Assembly (NCBI RefSeq): GCF_022811925.1
Contig: NZ_CP065511.1
Location: 4,085,501 to 4,149,500 of the forward strand
From: Cytobacillus oceanisediminis
GTDB lineage: Bacteria; Bacillota; Bacilli; Bacillales; Cytobacillaceae
Direction of reading: 5' to 3'
DNA: 64,000 nt
Shown: positions 17,841-26,505 of the stretch, piece after piece
How positions within the stretch are numbered: the stretch's first letter is position 1
How the letters are laid out: each line of letters starts with the position of its first letter
Made by a program: the position numbers and the translations under genes
The notes under the pieces: model-generated
Database searches by the model: none
What the model was told of the DNA's origin: nothing
Seen by the model: only the letters and a program-made list of their open reading frames with translations

Positions 17841-18696
17841 AGATAAAACCCCGTTTAAACAGATAGAATATGAGTCTGTTAGAGATATAGACAATTAGAG
17901 AAATCAAAAGCATGGCAAACAAGCCAATTGCAATCGGCTGGACCTCATTGCTCTGAAAAATAAATTTAGTTATGCCGGAAACATTCATAATATGTTCAAT
18001 AATGAAGAGATTGCCAATGGCCAGGGAAATCACTTTGATTAGCTCAGATTTAATAAATGGCTCTAAATTTTTAAATACATGCTGAAAATTTATGTAATTC
18101 AAGCCCATTCCTTTAGCAACTGCAGTCTTTATATAGTCCTCCCCGCTTGTTTGATAATATTTTACCGAGACAAGCTTAAATAAATATAGAGTTGGAGCTA
18201 TAGCTGCAAGCACTGTGGGAAACCAGGTATTAAGGGCTCCGCCATCCGGCCTGAGTGAAATCACTCTGATTCCCGTCATCTTATATATTTTAACGGCAAG
18301 AATCATAGACATCACAATGATAATAAAGTCGGGTATGGAGGCAAGGATATTTAAGAATGCCCCAAAAAGCTTAGTAAGCCTGAAACGGCTGATAAATACC
18401 CCGAAAATAAGACTTATAACTAAGGAAGCATTCACAGCAATCAATACAATTAGCAGACTGGTAAAAAAGTTATCAGCTATATCCTCGGCTATAGGACGAG
18501 TTTGCCGGCCAAGCTGATAGGTACCCAGGCTGCCCCCGCTTACTTCCGTAATAAAATCTCCATAAATCTGCGGTAAACTTTCAAAGCTCCAATCAAGACT
18601 CCCGATTGATGGATCAACAGAAATAATCTTTGGCAATGCCGCAAGAAGCAAAATTAATATAAATATGATAAATATTTGCTGCAGAGCACGAACCAT
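17833..18696 (-). CDS. ABC transporter permease, OppB type, partner of the peptidase fusion
   Basis: 287 residues: an N-terminal membrane anchor, an extracytoplasmic segment and about five further membrane segments. The EAA-type loop reads DYIKTAVAKGMGLNYINFQH (about 190-209). It lies immediately upstream of the permease-peptidase gene and overlaps it by 8 bases, so the two are probably translated as a pair. GGGGGAT precedes the ATG. As with the plus-strand pair, neither ATPase nor binding protein is encoded within 10 kb. Substrate unknown; peptides are suggested by the fused peptidase. Confidence 0.85.
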   Translation of the reverse strand: MVRALQQIFIIFILILLLAALPKIISVDPSIGSLDWSFESLPQIYGDFITEVSGGSLGTYQLGRQTRPIAEDIADNFFTSLLIVLIAVNASLVISLIFGVFISRFRLTKLFGAFLNILASIPDFIIIVMSMILAVKIYKMTGIRVISLRPDGGALNTWFPTVLAAIAPTLYLFKLVSVKYYQTSGEDYIKTAVAKGMGLNYINFQHVFKNLEPFIKSELIKVISLAIGNLFIIEHIMNVSGITKFIFQSNEVQPIAIGLFAMLLISLIVYISNRLIFYLFKRGFIYE

Positions 18697-18914
18697 ACAA
18701 ATCCCCCTTTAATGACCATAAGTCATTTTTCTATTTTTTCACTTTTATCTAAATTTTGTCAATCATACAATTAAATTTTCCTGGTTAATAATTCCTATTT
18801 AATGGAAGTCACAAAAAATAGACCGGCTATTTTATTTTTAAATATATTTAATTTTTTTTCAAGTCTGATTTTTATATATAATTTCCATGCCCTTAAAATC
18901 AAAGATAAAAAAAA

Positions 18915-18927
18915 GGCCTATTCGGCC
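18915..18927 (-). terminator. yppG terminator
   Basis: GGCC-GAATA-GGCC followed by eight T on the minus strand, just past the yppG stop. The remaining 200 bases up to the permease start (18697-18910) are very AT-rich and show no gene. Confidence 0.75.
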
Positions 18928-18935
18928 ATGATCAG

Positions 18936-19505
18936 TTAAGCTTTAAATATTCCGCCAATCCCTTTTACCATTGATGATACTTGCGTTACAGCAGACATCA
19001 TCTGACCTGCGGTGTCCACCATTTTATTAAGATCAAGCGAACCATCCTGGGCTTTAAAGGAATTCATAATGCTTTGCACTCCGGATGGCTGCTTAGGAAT
19101 GAATGATTGTTTCGGATACGGATTCATATACGGTATTTGCTGTGCAGCGGACTTGTTTGCTTGAGTTCCATAATAATCTTCAGATTCTAATGGGTTTTGA
19201 AAAACACCAGCATTTTTCGAACCGGTCTGTGGGTAATATCCTGGGCCATAATTATGCTGCGGATAGGGCTGTTGTGAATAACTTTGCTGTAGTCCTGCCA
19301 TCTGAGGCGGCTGATGATATTCCATACTATAAGGCAAATAATAAGGGCTATACTGTCCAGCAGAATTATTATAATTCTGCATTGGCTGCTCCCTAAAATA
19401 ATATTGGCCATTCGTCCCCATATAAAATGGATCAATGTAAAGATTTTGATTTAAATGGCCGTATGGCTGCAGATGGTTCGCTCTATTCATTACTCGGCCA
19501 AACAT
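18936..19505 (-). CDS. yppG: YppG-family protein
   Basis: 189 residues. The N-terminal two thirds are Tyr/Gln/Pro/Asn-rich and low in complexity, as in many spore coat or spore surface proteins. The conserved C-terminal part (SIMNSFKAQDGSLDLNKMVDTAGQMMSAV, about 142-170) is the YppG-family domain. The start is the ATG at 19505, with GGGAGGAT upstream; the longer frame to 19631 would add an unrelated hydrophobic stretch. Position between the yprA and yppF genes matches B. subtilis. Function unknown. Confidence 0.82.
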   Translation of the reverse strand: MFGRVMNRANHLQPYGHLNQNLYIDPFYMGTNGQYYFREQPMQNYNNSAGQYSPYYLPYSMEYHQPPQMAGLQQSYSQQPYPQHNYGPGYYPQTGSKNAGVFQNPLESEDYYGTQANKSAAQQIPYMNPYPKQSFIPKQPSGVQSIMNSFKAQDGSLDLNKMVDTAGQMMSAVTQVSSMVKGIGGIFKA

Positions 19506-19826
19506 GGGCAAACATCCTCCCCATTCAAAAAATATAAGTATATTAACGATAATTACAGGCAAAAACCTTCTTATTATCACCAATATACTATATGAAAGAT
19601 TTGCCCAGAATGTGAAAGGATCAATTAACATCTAAAATAGAAGCGGTTTCCGTTTTTGTCTAACTATGAAGAATGGTGTCGGAAGTTTGATTTTTTTAAA
19701 AACGATGAAAAATAAATTTTCATGATAGGATATAAAAAACAAAACAGTTTCTTGTCCCCCTTTTTCATTTACCGGGCTGCGGGGAAGGAATTTCTCCGCG
19801 AATCTATATTCAGAGGAGGCAATATC
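19506..19826. other. Divergent intergenic region yppG/yppF
   Basis: About 320 bases, AT-rich. It should hold the promoters of yppG (minus) and yppF (plus). The overlapping short reading frames on both strands lack ribosome sites and family features. I see no riboswitch or repeat. Confidence 0.5.
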
Positions 19827-20042
19827 ATGAATGTTCACGAACTAAAAATGAAGTTTCATCAGCTGCGGGAGTACACTCCTGAAAATGTTAATGAATTATT
19901 GGATTTTGCTAAAAAGGCCTATATCCATAATGAAATTTCCAGTACAGATTATCGAAATCTCGTTCGTGAGCTTGAAGCTCAAGGAGCGGCCGTTCCGGAA
20001 AGCTACAAAGATAACACCCTCCAGGATTCAGTAAATGCATAA
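19827..20042 (+). CDS. yppF: YppF-family protein
   Basis: 71 residues, mostly helical (MNVHELKMKFHQLREYTPENVNELLDF shortened: HELKMKFHQLREY then VNELLDFAKKAYI). It matches the small YppF family of Bacillus, of unknown function. GAGGAGGC precedes the ATG at 19827; the frame open further upstream has no start signal. It is the plus-strand neighbour of yppE, with which it converges. Confidence 0.8.
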   Translation: MNVHELKMKFHQLREYTPENVNELLDFAKKAYIHNEISSTDYRNLVRELEAQGAAVPESYKDNTLQDSVNA

Positions 20043-20050
20043 GAAATTCA

Positions 20051-20084
20051 AAAAAAGGGACCCTATTTCAGGTTCCCTTTTTTT
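20051..20084. terminator. Bidirectional terminator yppF/yppE
   Basis: AAAAAAGGGA-CC pairs with GGTTCCCTTTTTT around TATTTCA. It overlaps the last codons of yppE. Confidence 0.8.
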
Positions 20085-20445
20085 CTTCACCTACTAATTT
20101 TATCAATTGCTTTAGGACATACTCGGCGGAATTAACATAATTAATGAACCTGGTTTTGCTTGTTTCAGGGAAAAATGCCTGAATGGAAACCATTTCAATA
20201 TGTTCAGCAGCAGATTCAATCTGCTGAGGATAAAGATTTCGGGGTTTATGAATGCCAATCCACTCCAGAGCTTCTTCTTTCCATCTATCATTTATGGATT
20301 TAACGTCATCAGCAAAAGGTTTGACTTCATGATAAAAATCACCCTTTTCACCCGATTCCTTCACCTTTTTAAACCTGCTGTCTGAGATTTCCACATATTC
20401 AAGCAGCTTGTCTGTCATTTGCAGCAGGGAATTTTCATGAACCAT
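20068..20445 (-). CDS. yppE: YppE-family protein (DUF1798)
   Basis: 125 residues of the YppE family, a small all-helical bundle of unknown function found near recU in Bacillus. Recognised segments: LLEYVEISDSRFKKVKESG near the N-terminus, VKSINDRWKEEALEWI in the middle, and FINYVNSAEYVLKQLI near the end. There is no catalytic motif. The gene has a ribosome site (GGAGATGATG) before its ATG. Confidence 0.85.
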   Translation of the reverse strand: MVHENSLLQMTDKLLEYVEISDSRFKKVKESGEKGDFYHEVKPFADDVKSINDRWKEEALEWIGIHKPRNLYPQQIESAAEHIEMVSIQAFFPETSKTRFINYVNSAEYVLKQLIKLVGEEKKGT

Positions 20446-20517
20446 TCAGCATCATCTCCAAAAATAAAAGTAGCTAGTCAACATTAGCTACTGAAGGATA
20501 CTGCTATTCTATGCCAC

Positions 20518-20781
20518 TTAGAAGCCAAGTTCAAGCTTCATTCCGGCTGATCTTTTTGCGTTTTCTATATTGTCTGCCTCAGACTTGATTGCCGTCATAT
20601 CCTCTTCAATCGCTTCCAGCCTGCTTCCGCAAACCTCTATTTTTTCTGACTGTTCATAATACCAATCCTGGCGAAGTCCCGACAAATTAGACTCCAGTAC
20701 ATTTTCAAGCTCTTCCAGCTGATCATATATTTCTGAAAGCATGGCCAGCAATTCTTCTTTTTCTACCATTTTTCCCTGCAT
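20518..20781 (-). CDS. Small coiled-coil protein (87 aa), unknown
   Basis: ATG at 20781 behind GGGAGG with 8-base spacing. The protein is acidic and predicted to be long coiled coil (LLAMLSEIYDQLEELENVL and LEAIEEDMTAIKSEADNIE), with one cysteine. I do not recognise the family. It is transcribed toward yppE and may be in the same unit. Confidence 0.7.
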   Translation of the reverse strand: MQGKMVEKEELLAMLSEIYDQLEELENVLESNLSGLRQDWYYEQSEKIEVCGSRLEAIEEDMTAIKSEADNIENAKRSAGMKLELGF

Positions 20782-21027
20782 ACAAAAAACCTCCCGATTT
20801 CTTTTTCTCCTTGCTTCCTGCAATAAATACGACGAAGGATACAGTGAAAACTTTGCTGTGTGCCTACATAATTCTATTTTGCCTGTAGGTTTCCTCCATG
20901 CATGACAAAACTAGAAGTGATTCGTCAAAGAAAGTACTTATTTGCATGGCAGCAACATGGTTTCGACAGCCACCGGAAGAATGAAAATAACGACATTGAA
21001 CAAACTAATTAACGGAGGTGTAATGTA

Positions 21028-21135
21028 ATGGCAAAAAAAGAAAAACAAAATAAATCACAGCCAAAAAAGCTGGAAGAAACTAAAACAGGCTATGGCAATA
21101 AGAAGCTTGAAGGCCCTGACCGCCCTTCAACTTAA
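21028..21135 (+). CDS. sspM: Small acid-soluble spore protein SspM
   Basis: A 35-residue Lys-rich protein ending in LEGPDRPST, nearly the same as the C-terminus of B. subtilis SspM (GPNRPST), and at the same place between yppE and yppC. It is a minor SASP made in the forespore. GGAGGTG precedes the ATG at 21028. A sigma-G promoter is expected; I could not place one with confidence. A dispersed repeat begins at its TAA stop codon. Confidence 0.85.
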   Translation: MAKKEKQNKSQPKKLEETKTGYGNKKLEGPDRPST

Positions 21136-21256
21136 AAGAACAAAGGCGGAAGCGCCTTGATCAGCCCCGATAGGCAAAAGACGAATCACGCAGGAAATCC
21201 TGATTTCTGGAGTGATTTGGCTTATGACCCGAGGGGCTAGGCGCTGGAGCTGGATG
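21133..21256 (+). repeat. Dispersed hairpin repeat, copy 1 (full length)
   Basis: Starts at the sspM stop codon (TAA, then GGCGGAAGCGCC) and ends with GGCGCTGGAGCTGGA. Nested arms pair along the element: GCGCC with GGCGC, AGCCCC with GGGGCT, AATCAC with GTGATT, and CAGGAAATC with GATTTCTG. The same family recurs at 45739-45862 and, as a deletion remnant, at 44850-44881. Confidence 0.85.
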
Positions 21257-21316
21257 CAGATATTTTTTCATCAAAGTTATTCACATTGTTATATTTTATA
21301 AATTCATAGACATTGT

Positions 21317-21342
21317 AAAAAGCAAGGGATCCCTTGCTTTTT
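21317..21342. terminator. Bidirectional terminator
   Basis: A perfect palindrome AAAAAGCAAGGGATCCCTTGCTTTTT split here as AAAAAGCAAGGG and its complement. It closes yppC (minus) and any read-through from sspM and the repeat (plus). Confidence 0.85.
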
Positions 21343-21352
21343 CCCAATTCCG

Positions 21353-22345
21353 CTAACAAAGCAAGCGAAATAATTTGCCCAGCTTCGCAGCAGTATGAAG
21401 CTGTTTCTGCTTATGCAAATACCATTTTGTAATATGGACAGGGTGTTTTAGGACAACCGATTCTGATGCCCATTTACTCTTTATGCGTTTTTTTTCAGAC
21501 CAATCATTAAATTGATGAATGTGATGTGTGATTATCGGGTATGTACAGCGTAGGAAAGGGCTGGTTCTCCGTATTCTTCCCTTAAAGTATTTCTCATAAT
21601 CATGCCTTGAACCAGTATGAATCGTGCCCGAAGCAAATTCATACACGTCCTCATAATAGCTGGTGTCAAATAAGATTTCTGCCAGCCGTTTTCCAAGATC
21701 AATTCTTTTGGACACCGAGCGGAAACCATTTACACTTGCCCCGTATAATTCCCCTTTACAAGTAGGGAAGATTACAGAACTAAAATGAAGATAGTCCTGA
21801 AAGGAAAAAAGCAAAGTATGAAAAACTTTACTCTTATAAATTTCATGCTCCATCACAGGCTCTTGAATAACATTTTGTTCATTGATAATCAGTGAAATCA
21901 TTAACCTCTTTTTATTTCTATTTTTCCAGAAATATAGCCACTCCTGTTCCATAAATGCCGATACACGAAAAATTTTTAATAAATGAAACATTGGCCTATT
22001 TATTTTCGTCGAATAATGATAGAGGAGCAATTGTGGAAATGCATCCTGAAAAATCAGCCAATTGGCCCTTTCATATGTAACATAAAGCATGTCCCGCAAT
22101 TTCTTTCCAATCAATTTAGGAAAACAGCTTCCTTCAAGATCACACATATTCCAGCCGGCATTTCGAGACACCATGGAGGCAAGAAACGCCCAGCGTATCT
22201 CAGGATGCTTTTTATAAAACCGGAAATATGCTTCCGTTCTTGAAATATTGTCCAGGTTATATTTTGCTGTCATCTTCATAATATGATCCATTATTGCCTG
22301 TTCCTTTTTCTCATGGCTGTTCAAAAATTTCCCAGGAAGAAACAT
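21353..22345 (-). CDS. yppC: YppC-family protein (DUF2515)
   Basis: 330 residues of the DUF2515 (YppC) family found upstream of recU in Bacillus. Segments such as RTEAYFRFYKKHPEIRWAFLA and ANWLIFQDAFPQLLLY are typical. It is basic, with many aromatic residues and no signal peptide or clear membrane segment. Function unknown. GAGGTG precedes the ATG. It is divergent from recU. Confidence 0.85.
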   Translation of the reverse strand: MFLPGKFLNSHEKKEQAIMDHIMKMTAKYNLDNISRTEAYFRFYKKHPEIRWAFLASMVSRNAGWNMCDLEGSCFPKLIGKKLRDMLYVTYERANWLIFQDAFPQLLLYHYSTKINRPMFHLLKIFRVSAFMEQEWLYFWKNRNKKRLMISLIINEQNVIQEPVMEHEIYKSKVFHTLLFSFQDYLHFSSVIFPTCKGELYGASVNGFRSVSKRIDLGKRLAEILFDTSYYEDVYEFASGTIHTGSRHDYEKYFKGRIRRTSPFLRCTYPIITHHIHQFNDWSEKKRIKSKWASESVVLKHPVHITKWYLHKQKQLHTAAKLGKLFRLLC

Positions 22346-22542
22346 CTCATTTCACCTCAGAAACTGATTGGTCTATATTTAGCCAGCAGGCAGACATGCC
22401 AAATGACTCTGTAACACGAATAAAACCGGAAAATAATGCTCAAATGGAGTTTCCTATATACTTTGTTATTTAGAACTTTTTATTCAGCCAAATCATGCTT
22501 ACTTTTGTTATTATAGGGAGGAGTTTAAAACGAGGTGAATGC

Positions 22543-23154
22543 ATGAATTTCCATTATCCTAATGGCAGGAGATATACTCCATCTGCTAATAGCGCCAATA
22601 AATTAACACCAGAGAAGAAATGGACGTACAGCAATCGTGGAATGACACTGGAGGAAGATATAAATGAAACCAATGAATTCTATCTGGAACATGGAATAGC
22701 CACTATTCATAAAAAGCCTACTCCTGTTCAAATCGTCCAGGTCGATTATCCAAAGAGAAGTGCGGCCGTTATTAAAGAAGCATATTTCAAACAAGCTTCA
22801 ACAACCGATTATAATGGTGTGTATAAAGGGAGATATATTGATTTTGAAGCAAAAGAAACTCAGAACACGACCTCCTTTCCTTTAAAGAATTTTCATGAAC
22901 ACCAGGTGAAGCACATGGAGAAGGTATTAGCCCAGCAAGGGATTTGTTTTGTTCTTCTCCGCTTCTCTGCTACCGAAGAAGTTTTCCTTTTAGAGGCACA
23001 TCATTTGCTCTCATACTGGGAGAGAATGAAGGATGGGGGAAGAAAATCAATTACCAAGGGTGAAATCGAAATGCATGGCCATCACATTCCGCTTGGATTT
23101 CAGCCCAGAATTGACTATATTAAGATAATAGATTATCTTTATACCCTTAAATAA
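22543..23154 (+). CDS. recU: Holliday junction resolvase RecU
   Basis: 203 residues. RecU cuts four-way DNA junctions in recombination and chromosome segregation. Features: N-terminal [33 protein letters not shown], the catalytic region [18 protein letters not shown] (acidic residues plus lysine), and [10 protein letters not shown]. Start at ATG 22543 with GAGGTG; an upstream extension to 22495 has no family match. It is followed after about 40 bases by ponA, the conserved recU-ponA pair of Bacillus. Confidence 0.96.
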   Translation: MNFHYPNGRRYTPSANSANKLTPEKKWTYSNRGMTLEEDINETNEFYLEHGIATIHKKPTPVQIVQVDYPKRSAAVIKEAYFKQASTTDYNGVYKGRYIDFEAKETQNTTSFPLKNFHEHQVKHMEKVLAQQGICFVLLRFSATEEVFLLEAHHLLSYWERMKDGGRKSITKGEIEMHGHHIPLGFQPRIDYIKIIDYLYTLK

Positions 23155-23196
23155 GTTTTTTTACAGTTCCATTGTCAAGAAAGGATGAACATAGAT

Positions 23197-25881
23197 ATGA
23201 CTGAAAAATATCAATCAAGAGAGGAGCGCCGCAAACAGCAATCCAAGCCTAAAAAGAAGGGCGGGAAAAAAGGCACAGGCACTTTTAAACGTATTTTTCT
23301 TATTTTAATTGCCCTCGGAATTGCTGGAATGCTTATAGGAGCAGGCGCTTTTGCTTTTATGGTGAAAGACGCACCAAAACTTGATGAAAAATTGCTGAAG
23401 GATCCTATTTCTTCACAGATTTACGATATGGAGGGCGAATTCATTACAGATGTAGGCTCCGAAAACCGTGATTATGTCGCTTATGAAGATATACCAAAAC
23501 TAGTGGAAGACGCCTTTTTGGCAACTGAGGATGTCCGCTTTTACAAACATAATGGCATGGACTTAATACGATTAGGCGGTGCAGTAATTGCCAACGTAAC
23601 TCGCGGATTTGGTTCGGAAGGGGCAAGTACGATTACCCAGCAGGTGGTAAAGAACTCCTTCTTAAATAATGAAAAAACGCTGAGCAGGAAAGCTCAGGAA
23701 GCCTGGCTCGCCTTCCAGCTTGAGCGCAAGTATACAAAACAGGAAATCTTTGAAATGTATGTAAACAAGATTTATATGTCTGAAGGCCATGGAGTGCTGA
23801 CGGCATCGAAAATTTTCTTTGGAAAAGAATTAGATGAGCTTGAGCTGCATGAAGCGGCCCTTCTGGCAGGTATGCCGCAAAGCCCGAACAATTATAATCC
23901 GTTTAAACATCCTGATCAAGCAGAAAAACGGAGAAATATAGTTCTTTCTCTTATGAATCAGCATGGTTTTATTACTAAAGAAGAAATGAAAGCAGCTCAA
24001 AAAGTTCCTGTGGAATCTACACTTGTGGCTGAGGAGAAAAGAGAAACAAACGAATCAAAATATGATTCTTTCATCGATGTTGTCTTGGATGAAGTAGAAA
24101 AGAAATACCCGGATCTTAATCCATATTCTGATGGATTAAAAATTTATACGACCCTGGATCCGAATGCACAGAAACACGTAGAAGACATCTTAAACACTGA
24201 TGCAGCGGTAGCGTATCCAGATGACGAGTTCCAGGCGGGAATCACCCTGCTGGATACAAAAACTGGCGAAATCAGAGCAATTGGCGGAGGACGCAATCAG
24301 GAAGTAAAACGCGGATTTAATTTTGCCGTAGATCAAAAAAGACATGCTGGTTCAACTTTTAAACCTATTGTCGATTATGGACCAGCAATCGAGTATCTAA
24401 ATTGGGGAACCTACCATACTATTGTTGACGAACCCCACACATATTCCGGCGGTACAAAAATCAATAACTGGGATGGAAAGCATATGGGCCCTATGTCGAT
24501 GCGTGAAGCCCTTGCCCGTTCCCGTAATATCCCTGCCCTGAAAACACTTCAGGAAGTAGGAACTGATAAAGCTTTAGAATTTACCAATAAATTAGGCATC
24601 CCAATGGAAGAAATGTATGAGTCATATTCTATTGGCGCTTATGAGGTATCCTCTATGCAGGTAGCCGGCGCATACAGTGCATTTGGAAACAATGGCTTTT
24701 ACACTGAGCCACATGCCATCAAGCAAATTGAAATGCGTGACGGCACAAAGCTTGATTTGAAACCTGAATCTGAAGTAGTAATGAAAGATTATACAGCATT
24801 TATGATCAGTGACATGCTGAAAAGTGCAGTTAAATCTTCTTATGGTACCGGCCGTCTGGCAGATGTTCCAGGATTGCCTGTAGCAGGAAAAACGGGGACT
24901 ACAAACTACACCGATGAACAGGAACAGGAGTTTGGAATACCTAGAGGTGCTGTGCCTGATGCATGGTTTGCAGGATATACAACTAACTATACAGCGGCTG
25001 TCTGGACCGGCTATCAGGATAGAAAAAATTATATTCCTGCAGGCGATGAGCAAAAAATTGCTCAAAAACTTTTCAGCAGCTTAATGGCACATGTATCAGA
25101 AGGAAAAGAAACAGAAGACTTCAAGGTCCCTAATTCAGTTGAGAAAGTAGCCATTGAAAAAGGCAGCAATCCTGCCAAACTGGCAAGCCAATTCACGCCT
25201 AAGGACCAAATCATTTATGAGTATGCTGTAAAAGGCAATGCTCCGACACAAGTGTCTGAGAAGTTTGATAAACTGGACTCCCCTTCTGGCCTGTCAGCGA
25301 ACTTTGACCAGGAGACAAATGAAATTACATTATCATGGGAATATCCAGAAGATGCAGAAGGCACTCAATTTGAAGTGACGGTATCCGTAAATGAAGGCGG
25401 AGATCAGCAGCTTAGCGTCACTTCTGAAAAAGGCTTAAAAATTGCCAACCCTCAGCCTGGAGCTGTGTATACCTTTAAAGTAACAGCATTTAACGGTGAT
25501 CAGCAAAGTGATCCTGCTTCTGTAAAAGTAGAAATCCCTGATCCAAGCGTCATAGAAGAAGATGATACTGAAGGTGAAGGACAAGATGGAACTGGCGAAG
25601 AAGAACAGGAAGGTCAAGAAGGACAAAATGGTGAAGACGGCCAGGACGGAAACCAAGATGGCGACGGTTCTGGAAATGGTGATGGCGAAGGTTCCGGAGA
25701 TGGCTCCGGAGATGGTGAAGGAGCCGGAAACGGTGAAGGTGATGGTGAAGGTACCGGAGATGGCGATACCGGTACCGGAGAAGGAAACGGAACGGGTACT
25801 GGAGGTACCGGCAGCGGCGGAAACGGCACTGGCAGCGGCTCTCCAGGCTCGAGCGGTTCTGGAAATGGATCTGGCACATAA
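23197..25881 (+). CDS. ponA: Class A penicillin-binding protein 1 (PonA)
   Basis: 894 residues; a bifunctional enzyme that polymerises and cross-links peptidoglycan. Order: a Lys/Arg-rich cytoplasmic tail, one membrane anchor (about 30-55), a GT51 transglycosylase domain (EDVRFYKHNG, GASTITQQVVKN), and a transpeptidase domain with SxxK (GSTFKP), SRN and KTGTT motifs. A fibronectin type III-like domain (about 695-790) follows, then an approximately 100-residue Gly/Asp/Glu/Ser/Thr tail of DG and EG repeats. The start is taken at ATG 23197, like B. subtilis PonA; ATG 23185 touches the ribosome site. Confidence 0.97.
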   Translation: MTEKYQSREERRKQQSKPKKKGGKKGTGTFKRIFLILIALGIAGMLIGAGAFAFMVKDAPKLDEKLLKDPISSQIYDMEGEFITDVGSENRDYVAYEDIPKLVEDAFLATEDVRFYKHNGMDLIRLGGAVIANVTRGFGSEGASTITQQVVKNSFLNNEKTLSRKAQEAWLAFQLERKYTKQEIFEMYVNKIYMSEGHGVLTASKIFFGKELDELELHEAALLAGMPQSPNNYNPFKHPDQAEKRRNIVLSLMNQHGFITKEEMKAAQKVPVESTLVAEEKRETNESKYDSFIDVVLDEVEKKYPDLNPYSDGLKIYTTLDPNAQKHVEDILNTDAAVAYPDDEFQAGITLLDTKTGEIRAIGGGRNQEVKRGFNFAVDQKRHAGSTFKPIVDYGPAIEYLNWGTYHTIVDEPHTYSGGTKINNWDGKHMGPMSMREALARSRNIPALKTLQEVGTDKALEFTNKLGIPMEEMYESYSIGAYEVSSMQVAGAYSAFGNNGFYTEPHAIKQIEMRDGTKLDLKPESEVVMKDYTAFMISDMLKSAVKSSYGTGRLADVPGLPVAGKTGTTNYTDEQEQEFGIPRGAVPDAWFAGYTTNYTAAVWTGYQDRKNYIPAGDEQKIAQKLFSSLMAHVSEGKETEDFKVPNSVEKVAIEKGSNPAKLASQFTPKDQIIYEYAVKGNAPTQVSEKFDKLDSPSGLSANFDQETNEITLSWEYPEDAEGTQFEVTVSVNEGGDQQLSVTSEKGLKIANPQPGAVYTFKVTAFNGDQQSDPASVKVEIPDPSVIEEDDTEGEGQDGTGEEEQEGQEGQNGEDGQDGNQDGDGSGNGDGEGSGDGSGDGEGAGNGEGDGEGTGDGDTGTGEGNGTGTGGTGSGGNGTGSGSPGSSGSGNGSGT
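25562..25878 (+). repeat. Low-complexity repeats coding the PonA tail
   Basis: Short degenerate repeats such as GGAGATGG, GGTGAAGG and ACCGG. They encode the Gly/acidic tail and leave long reading frames open on other strands and frames, none of them likely genes. Confidence 0.8.
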
Positions 25882-25894
25882 CTATATAGAAATG

Positions 25895-25930
25895 AAGAGC
25901 TGGCTCAGTGTTGAGTCAGCTCTTTTTTGT
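25895..25930 (+). terminator. ponA terminator
   Basis: AAGAGCTGGCTCA pairs with TGAGTCAGCTCTT around GTGT (one G-T wobble), followed by a T-run. Confidence 0.88.
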
Positions 25931-25980
25931 CTATGTGCTGATGAACTAGTCTCTAGCCATAGAAAAAAACGCCTATTCAT

Positions 25981-26505
25981 TTAAAGGCGCTTTCTCTTTA
26001 TTTTTTCCAATGCAAGCATCTTCATATATTGCTTTTCCATTTCAGTCATTAGTTCAGACAGCTGTATATAAGAATGATAAAAAGCCGGCCGTGCAAAAAT
26101 GAAATTCAGCCGTTCTTTAAGGTTCACTGGCTTTATTGGCAATTCTCCAGGATCTGACTGAAGGTTTACCGGCTTGCTGTTTGCCCAAAACAATAGCTGT
26201 AAAAATACTCCCAAAGATATTTTCATTGGATCTAAGGCAGCCTTCTGGTTCCGGTTTGAGAAGTGCATATCCAAATGATGTTTCTGCCCTGCCCACTCCT
26301 TCATTAAAACCGGAATATATTTATCGCTGGTTTCCCAAGGCCTTACAGCAGGTATGCCCGCATAAAAAGCCGCTTCATATAAAAATGGCGGGAGAGGCTG
26401 ATAAGCGGAAAGAGATCCTTCTTTTACAGCCAATGAATCATTCATTTTGTAAAACAGGGAATGGCATAATTGTTCTGTAACAGGAATGGCTATCTCCCCG
26501 GTCAT
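25981..26505 (-). CDS. ypoC: YpoC-family protein
   Basis: 174 residues of the YpoC family, conserved next to nth and ponA in Bacillus; function unknown. Typical segments are FYAGIPAVRPWE, MKEWAGQKHHLDMHFSNR and LKERLNFIFARPAFYHSYIQ. The stop-start arrangement with nth (26502-26505) shows an ATGA overlap of 4 bases, so the two are co-transcribed and translationally coupled. Confidence 0.85.
   Translation of the reverse strand: MTGEIAIPVTEQLCHSLFYKMNDSLAVKEGSLSAYQPLPPFLYEAAFYAGIPAVRPWETSDKYIPVLMKEWAGQKHHLDMHFSNRNQKAALDPMKISLGVFLQLLFWANSKPVNLQSDPGELPIKPVNLKERLNFIFARPAFYHSYIQLSELMTEMEKQYMKMLALEKIKRKRL

Noticed and set aside
25620..25860. Repeats that might be a CRISPR array
   Set aside because: Units are short, degenerate, in frame with ponA and without constant spacers.
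25550..25879. Several long overlapping frames opposite and beside the ponA 3' end
   Set aside because: They arise from the low-complexity repeat coding the PonA tail; compositions are implausible (Pro/Ser or Arg/His runs).
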